From: Acestrorhynchus altus
Taxonomy: Eukaryota; Chordata; Actinopteri; Characiformes; Acestrorhynchidae
Direction of reading: 5' to 3'
DNA: 64,000 nt
Assembly: GCA_034509495.1 (NCBI GenBank)
Contig: CM067505.1
Span: 5,332,094-5,396,093, forward strand
Notes under the pieces: generated by a model
Databases searched by the model: none
Told to the model about the DNA's origin: nothing
The model's input: only the letters and a program-made list of their open reading frames with translations
In this document: in pieces, positions 56,650 through 64,000 of the stretch
How the letters are laid out: the number at the start of each line of letters is the position of its first letter
Position numbering within the stretch: position 1 is the stretch's first letter
Position numbers and translations under genes: made by a program

Positions 56650-58368
56650 CAATACTCTCAGTGCCAACACTGTAGATCCTACAGTGACTGACTATAGTAT
56701 CACCTCAGGCACATCTTTAATCCGACAGCGGGGGTCTCGTGTCTCTTTTCTCACTCTGTTTCTCTGTGTGTGTGTGTGCGTGTCCCCGTCTCTCTGTGTA
56801 CTCTGTTTTTAAAGCATGGCAGGATCACTGGAGTGTTCACCTTTCAAAGTGCTCTGCAGTCTGCTCTTGTATATTTCAAATGCATCTGATCATGTAAAAT
56901 GGGGGGTTTATCCACACTAACCATGACTTTGCTGGATTTGCTGCTGCTTCTCTTCGGTCGTTTCTGAAAGTCATGACTCCGTGAGTCCTTCATTGTTGCC
57001 GGGCAAGCTGGCTAAAGAGGGAAAGCAGTGAAAACTAATGCTCTAGTTCGTTAAGATTCCAGAAACGTGACGTCTGTTGGTGAAGGAGTGGTGAACACAA
57101 CAGTGGAATAATGTATCCCACATTTCTGCCTTTTATTTTTGTCCATAAACACAAAGCACAAACATCTCTTTTCATGAAAGGTTCTTATCATCCTCACACC
57201 ACTCAATCTTCTTGCTATTGCAGTGCAATTTGGCCAGAGTGGGCATCCAACTCCCATGTTTATGTGGTGCTCCCCACTACAACATTTAGCATTTTGATTG
57301 TGAAACTCTTATAATCACTTAGAATTTAATTAATTATAAATAAATTATAAGTAGTTGTTGTCAGAATAGTGTCCAGTTGTTTGTAATTAGTCACTACCTG
57401 TATTTTTATTTAAAGGTAATTATCATTACCTGCAATTAACCAGTTTTACATATAATTCTCTGAAGGAAGTTCAGCCAAAGCTGTACTTTACTCAGATCTC
57501 TTGGTTGATAGCACTTAGATCTGTCTGAGAGGAATGCAGATAATTCTATATCCAATCTACTCTGTTGATCCAAAATACTCTGAGTATAATAATCACCTCC
57601 CTTTTTAGAAAAGCTGGTTTTCAGTGTTAACTCTTGCACATTTCAGTACATTTGTTTATTCCTCCATGTTGGCCAAACAGTATAAGATGGACATGGAGAC
57701 GATAGGTCAAGTGATGGGTGAAGAAATAAAGAAGTGGGGGGTGGAATTATGGAACATTTAGGAGATGTGGTGGAGGGATGTGTTTGGGTAGAGTAATGGG
57801 GTGTAGTAAAGGGGTATTAGGGAGATGACAACGGAGTAATGGGATGTTGAGGAGATGGGGGTGGAATAGAGCATTGAGGAGGTGTGGTGGGAGGGACAGG
57901 GGCATTTAGGAGTAAGGTATAGTAACGGAGCATTCTTGAGAAGGGATTGAAGGAATGGAGCAATTGGCATTGGGGACCCGGGAGTGGAGTAAAGGGGTGT
58001 TGAGGAGATGGAAGTGGAGTAATGGGGCACTGAGGAGTTGGGTTGAACTAATAGGAGTGAGGACATTGGGTGTAGTAATGGGATTTCGAGGAGATGGCTG
58101 GAGTAATAGGCTGTTGAGGAGATGGGGTGGAGTAATTGGGGTTTAGGAGATGGGAGAGGAGTAAAGGGGTGTTGAGGAGATTGGATTGGAGTAATAACAC
58201 TTTGAGGAGTTGGGGGAGTAATGGGGCGCTGAGGAGATCTGTAATTGCCACAGCTGAATTCATTGTTTTAGCAACTACATTCCATAGTAAGATGGTCCAT
58301 GTATGTAGATGTGTTTTCTTGCTGCATCAGGATTTAGCACAGATTGTCTTACAGACACTTTATAAATA

Positions 58369-58412
<44 letters not shown>

Positions 58413-59080
58413 GAAGAGCAGTGCACGCTTTGAGGCTGCTGGCTTATCGCATACATAAGCTTTAATCTTGCAAATACAGAGAGATTTATTTAAGCTTTAC
58501 CTGCTACTGTACAGAGAAGCAGCAACAGTGTTATTGTGTTTAGCATGTGTTCTGGGATTGCTTTTGTAGCTTTATTTTTTGTGGGTGTGGGAATGGGGCT
58601 GCTTCTATTTTGGTTTTATCAAACAGGAGATGCTTCCAAGTGTGTTTGTGTGTGTGGCTGTTTTTTTTTTTTTTTTACATTTTCAGGTCCTGACTTTGCC
58701 GAGAAAACAAAGCTAATCTATAAAGCCTGGGCCAACAAAATGCTTCTGACATTGCAGAGTCCAGTTTTTAACTCGGAAGAGTAACTGGAAAGTTTCACTT
58801 CTAAGATTCTTATTACTACAGTGGCACTCAAACGTTTGGGTATTCCTGAAATGTTCCTTTGAAGAGTTACGTAAATAGAACACGAATTAAAAGCATAAAG
58901 TTAAAGATGAAAAGCCGTTTTCAGTATTTTAAGCTAAATTTCATGAAAAAGAACATGAATAAGAGCCTGTTAGGCAAGCAGTGTTTGATTGGTCCATTTC
59001 ATGGGTGCAGGCAATAATGGACTCCTAGGAAGTCTCAAAGCATGCTGGAAGACCTGTATATTTATGCTGTACATAATACA

Positions 59081-59153
<73 letters not shown>

Positions 59154-59430
59154 TTGGAGTTTTTTACTATTGGTGCTTACTATTGGTGCTTACTATTGGT
59201 GCTTACTATTGGTGCTTACTATTGGTGCATTACTATTGGTGCATTACTATTGGTGCATTAGTATTGGTGCTGCAAGGGTTCAGTGACCAGGGTGTTGTGA
59301 TGCGTCACTGTGTCACGTCTCTGACAGCTGCTCACTCAAGCGCACAACAAGCCTTATGGGTCACGAGGACAGCAGGACAGAGGAGCTGCTGATTCATACC
59401 AGCCTCCAAGCAGCACACTCCCTCTCCAAG

Positions 59431-59476
<46 letters not shown>

Positions 59477-62400
59477 TGATACACTGGTATAAACACACAC
59501 TAGGGGAATACAAACTCATGGTTAATTGGGCATGCCATCTCTTCGGCAAGTGTCTAATAATAGATCTGTCGCATGCTAGACTGCCAGTTGAAAACGAATG
59601 CGCGATTAGAACATTTTATTTACAACATTTAGAACAACGAGCACGTCTGATACTGCGTTATATGTCAGAGCAACCATATACAATCCAAGCAGTCGTTTAT
59701 TTCCAACACATGCATCTTTTATCCTCAGTGTCTGTGTCTGCGAGATGAGGGCAACAGATTGGACAGCAGGAAGAAAGACAAAGAACAGAGAGAGGAGAAG
59801 ACGAGATGTGACCCAATCTGCTGCTTTAGAGCAGGGAGGCGAGAGATAGAGGAGGGAAGCAGTAAAGTAAGAGAGAAAGAAGAGAGATGAAAGTGATCAA
59901 AGTCAGTATAACATATGGCACCATGATGGGTGGTGAAATAAATGCTTGCAATGAGATGGATTCAAATATAGTGCTTGTTTTCTTTGCCTAAATTCAGAGT
60001 GAGTTCTCAAGACATCATAGAAATGATGTGTGAGAGTCGAGTGCATGAGCTGCAGACTATCAGATGTCGGACAGAATAACTTTTATGACATATCCTCTAT
60101 CACGAAAATGACTTACAGGTATCGTATAGTTTTATGCTTTATCGCCCACCTACAGCTTTACAAGGACACAGTCCTTACAGTTTAGACAGTTCAACACCAA
60201 GAGACGCTAAGAGGAGCAGTCAGTGTCCCGTTTCATGATAACTGAAGTCACACCGAAGCTGCGGCAACCAGTTCTAAGCTGTTCTACAAACAAACTACAC
60301 CTCAAAGCATGCCATTGGGTCAGTGATGAAGAGACGGTGCCTTACAGCACACAGTTCTCTAACAGTAGTCGTGGAAATAATCCTAAAATGTCATAGCGCA
60401 ACACGCAGTGGCATATGCAAGAGCAAAATCATTGTGAAAGTACGTGAGCTTTGACGTTGTTTAACTTAAAGTGGCTAAAATTGTTCATGATATTTTGGAT
60501 AATACAACAGCTGGAAATACAGTACTGTGTAAAAGATTTAGCCAAAAGCTAAAAATTAGAATTATAATAAACGAAAAGCTCATTATCTGGGCTGTGAGCA
60601 GTTATTTACACAGTAAAACACTAATATTATAATATTTACAGGGGTTGGACACTGAAACACCTAGTTTTAGACCACAATAATTGATTATTATGGTGAACTA
60701 GGGCCTCCTTTTGTGGCCAATACAGCGTCAATTCGTCTTGGGAATGACATTTTTTGGATACAATCCGGGTTAACACCCCAACATCCCTTTCAGACAGCTT
60801 CCTCTTGCGTCCACAGTTAATCCTGTTGGATGTGGTTGGTCCTTCTTGGTGGTGCTGACGTTACCCTGGATACCGTGGCTCTTGGTACATCACAAAGACT
60901 TGCTGTCTTGGTCACGCCAGCAAGACATGCACCAACAATGTGTTCTCTTTTGAACTCTGGTATGTCTCCCATAATGTTGTGTGTATTAAAATATTTTGAG
61001 CAAAACTGTGCTCTTACCTGCTAATTGAACCTTCACACTCTGCTCTTACTGGTTCAATGAGCAATTAATGAAGATTGGCCACCAGGCTGCTCCAATTTTG
61101 CCATGAAACCTCCCACACTACAATGACAGGTGTTTCAATTTCATTGTCCAACCCCTGTACAAATGACGTTCATACAAAAAGTAGTGATTTTACATCACTT
61201 TGTTCATCCCCAAAGTTCTCGCCATGGAAGTGTTTATAGTTCTTATTCAACACCTGGGTTGGTAAATCAGGGCTTAATGTGAAATCGGGTGAGCTGGTAG
61301 TGGAATTGAACACAGCCACATGCTGGCTAGAGGCATCGTGGAGAAATCTGTTACCAAGCTTTGTTTTGTTTGCTCCCCAGCCCTAGTTAAGGTCTGGAAG
61401 AGGAACACTAATGATATATGTTCTGGATTTTATTTGTATTCTGGTTGTGTTCTGTATTGAAAGGTACAAGTGTGTAGGTCATAGGTCAAGTTTGTGTATG
61501 TTTTTATATTTGTTTCAAGGACAGGAATCAACAGGTCCATCAGACGGGTCCAGCAGAGGCAAAAAGAGCGTTTCTGGTCTGGATTCAAGTTCTGCATCAC
61601 TATCGACAGCGCCATGATATTGAACATGGCACGATTCTTCACTCAAATTGACCCCTTACTGTCGAGGACCACCTTGACAATCCTTTTATGCCATGAGACC
61701 ACTCACATGACTCACACTCAGCCAATTATATGCATATTGTAAGGCACGTGCGAGGGAGGAAAAGGAATCCTTATTATGCCTGTAACAGTGTTTAAAGTGA
61801 CGGAAACTGTGCGAGCTTGTGTCACAGATTAGGCTGCGGTTTCATCAGCGCAGAGCCTGCCTCTCTCGGGTGTTACTCTGTTAAAGTGAGAGTTTAAAAG
61901 TTAATTGCTCTGCTGTTACCTGTCAGCTATTTTCAGCTGCATGGTATTAGCTGCAGATCTTAATGAGAGCTGTAGAAAAAGGCGAATGAAAGAGAAGGGA
62001 GGGGAAAAAAGGAAAAAGAGCTAAGTCTTAAAGACACTGAGCCCTTCAGCTCGCGCCCTGAGTCCTTTTCTCACAACAGCCACTTCATCAAATGCGCTTG
62101 AGTGCGGAGACTTTTTTTTTTTTCCCCTCCCCTTAGTCTTGAGAGAACCACATTTGCATTTGGTGTTTACTGTTCTACCAGAGGGACGATAATGAAATGG
62201 AATTGAATATTTTATGATTTTTTTTAATGATGTTTTTCTCCAAACTGTTGAAGGGAACTGTACGTGCTCTAGCCTTCAGCGCAGACGCTGTTGCATTGGC
62301 CCACCATTGTAATTGGGGAACGTTCCTCTTGGAAATTAAAAGTTCTGTCCTTTTGTAAGCAGGCTAGAAGGCATTCCCTGTCCCCGCAAGGCCCTCCCTC

Positions 62401-64000
62401 TTTCTTTCTTTTTTCCTTTATTTCTGTCTTTCTATTTTCCTACTCTCTCTGCGTATATTTATGTTGGTTTTCATCCGTCAGTCACTCAGTCCTCCAGTTA
62501 ATACTGTAATAGCATTAATATTACATTAAGACTTTATATATATATATAATTAAGAACAGAATGGTGACTGCAGTAGACCCACAACAGATTTGTGGGTTTA
62601 AACATATATTTTAATTTTACCTTCTTCAAATTCCTAATCAGCTCTACATACAAGAACTTCAGTAAACAGGGCCCTGTTTCCTTAGCACATTAATGCTGTC
62701 TATCACTCTATCCCGTTCCAATTTGATCTGAAATTAATGAAAAAAATGTAGCTGGTAGCTGGTTGTGTTTTCATTTGGTGTGTCACGTTTTACAAAAGTA
62801 ATGTCTGCTTGCCAGCAAATCTCTCTTTCCATCTCCAACTCCAACAGTTTTCCCTATGCTAATATTGGCACAATATTACAGAAACAATTCTTTGTTTCTC
62901 CCTGAAATATTAATTATTATTATTATATATATACATTTTTGCCATTTTCCAATTTTTCGCCCCTACTAATTTAGACGTGCCAATTACCCTCCCCCCTAGT
63001 AGTAGTCTCCCACATTATGTGCCCTGCTTTCGACGCCAGGGGTGAGAGATCGTCCACATGTTTCCTCCGAGTCATGTGACGATAGCCAACCACCTCTTTT
63101 CGAACTGCCGCCATTTGCATCATTGCCGGGCAGCCATCGCACTCGGAGGAGAACGGATCTCTGAATCTGACGCAATGGTCGGCAGACGCTTGCGTCGACC
63201 AGCAGCACACTTATGAGATATGGGAAGAGCGTCATCTACCCACCCCCCGAGGGTGTGGTGTCGGAGTTACACTCAGGACTTCTGTGATTGACGGTCTTGT
63301 TTGAAACAGAAGTGAGCACTCTGGTCTCAGGGCTGTCTCAGACTCCTGTTGTCCAGTTGTCTAAAGGCAGGGGCGGGCCTAACCTCTGGCTCTGCCTCTG
63401 GTCTCTACTTTGGTTGCTAATTTATCTATATGGCCGACAATTGTGGTTTCATTTTATGGATTGCAAGGGGATGGAACCACACTGTCTATTTTATTTTACA
63501 GTCTTTGGTTGGCCATGATCAGTGATTACTTACTTGCTAGTTAATTTTATGTTCTTTACAAAAGGCTGCTGGTGTTGCTCTTTAAAAAATAAGTTTAATT
63601 TGAATTTAATTTCCATTCTTTATTGGAATTGGTGTGTGTGACCTCCTTCATTAGTTTTGTTTATATTTTACTGTATATTTCAGTGAACATGTACAATAAA
63701 CAAATATTGTTTTCCAAGTAAATTTTATTCTATTCATCCTGAAATTTTCATCATTTTCACATCAGTAAACATCAGCGACCCAATTCCATTGGCAAGCATG
63801 TTAATAGTGACAGATGATGTATATAGGTTTTCCTTCTTCTCACTCCAGTAGACTTTCAAGGAAAGAATTAGATGTTGGTTTATGTCATCTCCACTCTAAT
63901 CTCAATTTCTTGGTTTTGTTCTTTCCTTTCTCTCCAGCATTGCCATCAGCTCCTTTCAGGACTTCCAGATGTCCACTCTGCAGCAACGTCCGGACTCTGT
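39489..64000 (+). CDS. tbc1d20: TBC1 domain family member 20 (TBC1D20), 5' part; truncated by window end
   Basis: CDS segments are 39489-39570, 40563-40748, 40872-40952, 42189-42375, 42568-42669, 47809-47950, 52146-52330 and 63938-64000 (exon continues). That gives about 342 codons of an expected ~400. TBC1D20 is an ER-membrane GTPase-activating protein for Rab1 and Rab2, which control ER-Golgi traffic and autophagosome maturation. The TBC domain follows LLDIHQALNSDP. The arginine finger is Arg109 in VLLDVRRSMRRFP and the glutamine finger is Gln148 in LHYYQGYHD, so catalysis looks intact. FALSWLITWYGHVLSDFRHV and DCDMASVHHLLSQIPQNLPY are also diagnostic. The C-terminal membrane anchor lies beyond the window. 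The start is the first in-frame ATG; the 27-residue Arg/Gly/Ser-rich N terminus is poorly conserved. Introns 5-7 are large (5.1, 4.2 and 11.6 kb). Confidence 0.95.
39611..39731. repeat. 28-bp tandem repeat just inside tbc1d20 intron 1
   Basis: About four units of CCGACTGACCGCCGGGCTGT plus gatccgga, degenerating rightward. It is GC-rich, begins 40 bp after the exon 1 donor and lies within the CpG-rich zone. Confidence 0.85.
40977..41007. repeat. Poly(A) run in tbc1d20 intron 3
   Basis: Thirty-one A in a row, 25 bp after the exon 3 donor. Confidence 0.9.
41600..41945. repeat. GGTTAGG-like satellite in tbc1d20 intron 3, split by a duplicated segment
   Basis: Two homologous blocks, about 41640-41727 and 41826-41920, share GGTTAGGATTAAGGTATGA and GGGTTTTGGGTTAATGTTA. 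Between them lies a 94-bp segment copied from the exon 4/intron 4 boundary. Confidence 0.8.
41734..41827 (+). repeat. Duplicate of the exon 4 donor and proximal intron 4
   Basis: It matches 42370-42463 at an offset of 636 bp: CCTCAGGTAAATCAATT, TAGCACTGTCAACTATTTCA and GGGCTGCACCCATTGCTGAC occur in both, with only a few mismatches. It includes the last 6 bp of exon 4 and the GTAAAT donor. Confidence 0.85.
42493..42553. repeat. (GT)n microsatellite directly before tbc1d20 exon 5
   Basis: About 30 GT units end 14 bp before the exon 5 acceptor, in place of a normal pyrimidine tract. Confidence 0.95.
43490..43650 (-). mobile_element. tRNA-derived SINE head
   Basis: On the minus strand an A-box-like TGGTGGCTCAGCAGTCTAAA and a B-box GGTTCGTATCC lie at tRNA spacing (43600-43650), followed by a unique body ending GGGTGGGTAGATGGCGCTCT. 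The same GAGCGYCATCTACCCACCC block ends the repeat at 62970-63250, so both are pieces of one SINE family. Confidence 0.75.
44096..44165. repeat. 17-bp tandem repeat AGTAAAGGGGGAGCAG
   Basis: About four units in tbc1d20 intron 5, then one diverged copy near 44175. Confidence 0.85.
44709..44774. repeat. (GT)n microsatellite
   Basis: About 33 uninterrupted GT units in tbc1d20 intron 5. Confidence 0.95.
45665..46440 (+). mobile_element. Tc1-like transposase remnant in tbc1d20 intron 5
   Basis: Plus-strand frames give SGSILVWCVFSWHGLGPLV and then, after a shift, LLGNHLHPFMDFMYVHGEFQ. These are typical of the catalytic core of a fish Tc1 family. There are several frameshifts and no intact ORF. 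The left edge near ATGCCAAAAGTCGTGGGATA may be the element terminus. Confidence 0.7.
48371..48420. repeat. Poly(T) tract
   Basis: About 45 T with a few C, in tbc1d20 intron 6. Confidence 0.9.
49250..49700 (+). mobile_element. Tc1-like transposase fragment in tbc1d20 intron 6
   Basis: The plus-strand frame gives HGGGNIMIWSCFAAFGPREL, a recognisable Tc1 transposase motif (GGGxxMxWxCFxAxGP), followed by broken frames. It is dead. Confidence 0.7.
50150..50700 (-). mobile_element. Tc1-like transposase N-terminal part
   Basis: Minus-strand frames give LSVDLRDSIVSRHRSAEGYR and AALKVPMSTV, then RVARQKPLLSK and LEFVKRQLKDSQTTRNK. This is the N-terminal helix-turn-helix half of a well-known fish Tc1 transposase. 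A short internal deletion and a frame change separate the two halves. The catalytic part is missing. Confidence 0.8.
50741..50912. mobile_element. Short TIR MITE (CCGTATTTTCCGGACTATAAG type)
   Basis: The left end CCGTATTTTCCGGACTATAA and the right end TTATACTCCGGAAAATACAG are inverted copies with about two mismatches, bounded by TA on both sides. It is a 170-bp non-autonomous DNA transposon. This repeat is familiar from several fish genomes. Confidence 0.85.
52914..53099. mobile_element. hAT-like MITE with CAGTGGTTCCC ends
   Basis: The left terminus CAGTGGTTCCC and the right terminus GGGAACCACTG form perfect 11-bp inverted repeats around 186 bp. No clear 8-bp target duplication is visible, so the hAT assignment rests on the ends only. 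Confidence 0.7.
54846..54912. repeat. 8-bp tandem repeat GCGAGAGT
   Basis: About seven units of GCGAGAGT degrade into GAGA at the right end. Confidence 0.9.
55026..55073. repeat. Poly(C) followed by (CA)n
   Basis: Ten or more C, then CA repeats with one CAAA interruption. Confidence 0.85.
55470..55502. repeat. (CA)n microsatellite
   Basis: About 16 CA units in tbc1d20 intron 7. Confidence 0.9.
56105..56460. repeat. Degenerate ~26-bp minisatellite (TCCTGTTACATCAGGAGTCA)
   Basis: About 12 imperfect units carry the core CTGTTACATC.GGAGTCA, each varying by small indels. Open frames across it are a by-product of the repeat. Confidence 0.8.
56545..56647. repeat. (GT)n with (GTGTAT)n microsatellite
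   Basis: A block of GTGTATGTGTAT repeats runs into pure GT. Confidence 0.95.
57767..58240. repeat. Degenerate ~25-30-bp minisatellite (GGAGTAATGGGG...GAGGAGATGG)
   Basis: About 15 diverged units follow the pattern GGAGTAATGGGGYGTTGAGG followed by agatgggg. It is G-rich on the plus strand with almost no C, in tbc1d20 intron 7. Confidence 0.8.
58371..58409. repeat. (CT)n microsatellite
   Basis: A perfect CT repeat of about 19 units. Confidence 0.95.
58815..59060. mobile_element. Tc1-like terminal fragment (ACAGTGGCACTCAAACGTTTGGG)
   Basis: The terminus is related to that at 20110, and the block AAAGCATAAAGTTAAAGATG follows it as in fish Tc1 derivatives. There is no coding part. Confidence 0.5.
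59082..59149. repeat. (GT)n microsatellite
   Basis: About 33 GT units abut a second, unrelated tandem repeat on the right. Confidence 0.95.
59149..59272. repeat. 13/14-bp tandem repeat TTACTATTGGTGC(A)
   Basis: About nine units. The left five are 13 bp and the next three are 14 bp with an added A, so two length classes are clustered rather than mixed. Confidence 0.95.
59437..59472. repeat. (CA)n microsatellite
   Basis: About 18 CA units in tbc1d20 intron 7. Confidence 0.9.
60639..61157. mobile_element. 519-bp TIR DNA transposon with TA target duplication
   Basis: It begins CAGGGGTTGGACACTGAAAC and ends GTCCAACCCCTG; the inverted copy of the right end continues AATGAAATTGAAACACC, matching the left end with a small indel. 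TA dinucleotides flank both sides (60637-60638, 61158-61159). Internal frames are short, so it is a non-autonomous or internally deleted Tc1/mariner-type copy. Confidence 0.85.
62970..63250 (-). mobile_element. SINE-family fragment sharing the 43.5-kb element's body
   Basis: It includes GCAGCCATCGCACTCGGAGG and ends with GAGCGTCATCTACCCACCC, the block also present at about 43507. It lacks the tRNA-like head, so it is the complementary part of the same fish repeat family. Confidence 0.6.
63260..63937. other. End of tbc1d20 intron 7
   Basis: AT-rich intron sequence leading to a normal pyrimidine tract (CTTTCCTTTCTCTCCAG) before exon 8. Nothing else is seen. Confidence 0.5.

Noticed and set aside
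56213..56812. 199-aa plus-strand frame
   Set aside because: It is built from the CTGTTACATC minisatellite followed by a (GT)n microsatellite, giving low-complexity Val/Cys and Ser/Cys repeats.
58989..59392. Overlapping 90- and 116-aa frames rich in VCVC and LLVLTIGA
   Set aside because: They are translation of (GT)n and the 13-bp tandem repeat in several frames at once.

Overview
This is teleost fish nuclear DNA. It has intron-rich genes with canonical GT..AG junctions, long (GT)n/(CA)n microsatellites, and many decayed Tc1-like transposons, fish LINE tails, tRNA-derived SINE pieces and MITEs. Several of these repeats resemble ones I associate with otophysan fishes (characins, catfishes, knifefishes). 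That lineage call is an inference from memory and is only moderately secure.

Four protein-coding loci can be rebuilt exon by exon, and every intron phase closes. (1) cfap20, + strand, 471..3981, encodes an intact 193-aa ciliary doublet-microtubule inner-junction protein. (2) A tandem cfap20-like paralogue, + strand, 9501..12920, has the same exon borders, a diverged coding sequence, a duplicated first exon whose upstream copy carries a nonsense codon, and an apparent new 3' exon. (3) dgat1, - strand, 37099..15360, has 17 exons encoding 497 aa and makes triacylglycerol in the ER. (4) tbc1d20, + strand, from 39489 past the window end at 64000, has eight exons visible and encodes an ER-anchored Rab1/Rab2 GAP; its C terminus lies outside.

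Layout: 1-14.5 kb is an old tandem duplication containing the two cfap20 copies. Each copy is followed by the same flank, and later insertions (a 1.9-kb LINE, a LINE fragment and a MITE) are present in copy 1 only. 14.5-15.36 kb is a short spacer before the dgat1 3' end. dgat1 fills 15.4-37.1 kb; its introns 2 and 3 (25.1-33.9 kb and 24.2-25.1 kb) hold decayed transposons and a direct ~0.4-kb duplication. 37.1-39.5 kb is the head-to-head dgat1/tbc1d20 interval: two GC-rich ends separated by two AT-rich minisatellites. 39.5-64 kb is tbc1d20, mostly introns 5, 6 and 7, filled with satellites, Tc1-like remnants, MITEs and SINE pieces.

The genes do not form a pathway. dgat1 and tbc1d20 both act at the ER, but their adjacency suggests at most a shared promoter region. 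The most interesting locus is the cfap20-like duplicate, where an extra spliced exon shifts the frame so that sequence used as 3' UTR in the parent gene would become coding. There is no CRISPR array, operon or other prokaryotic-type system.
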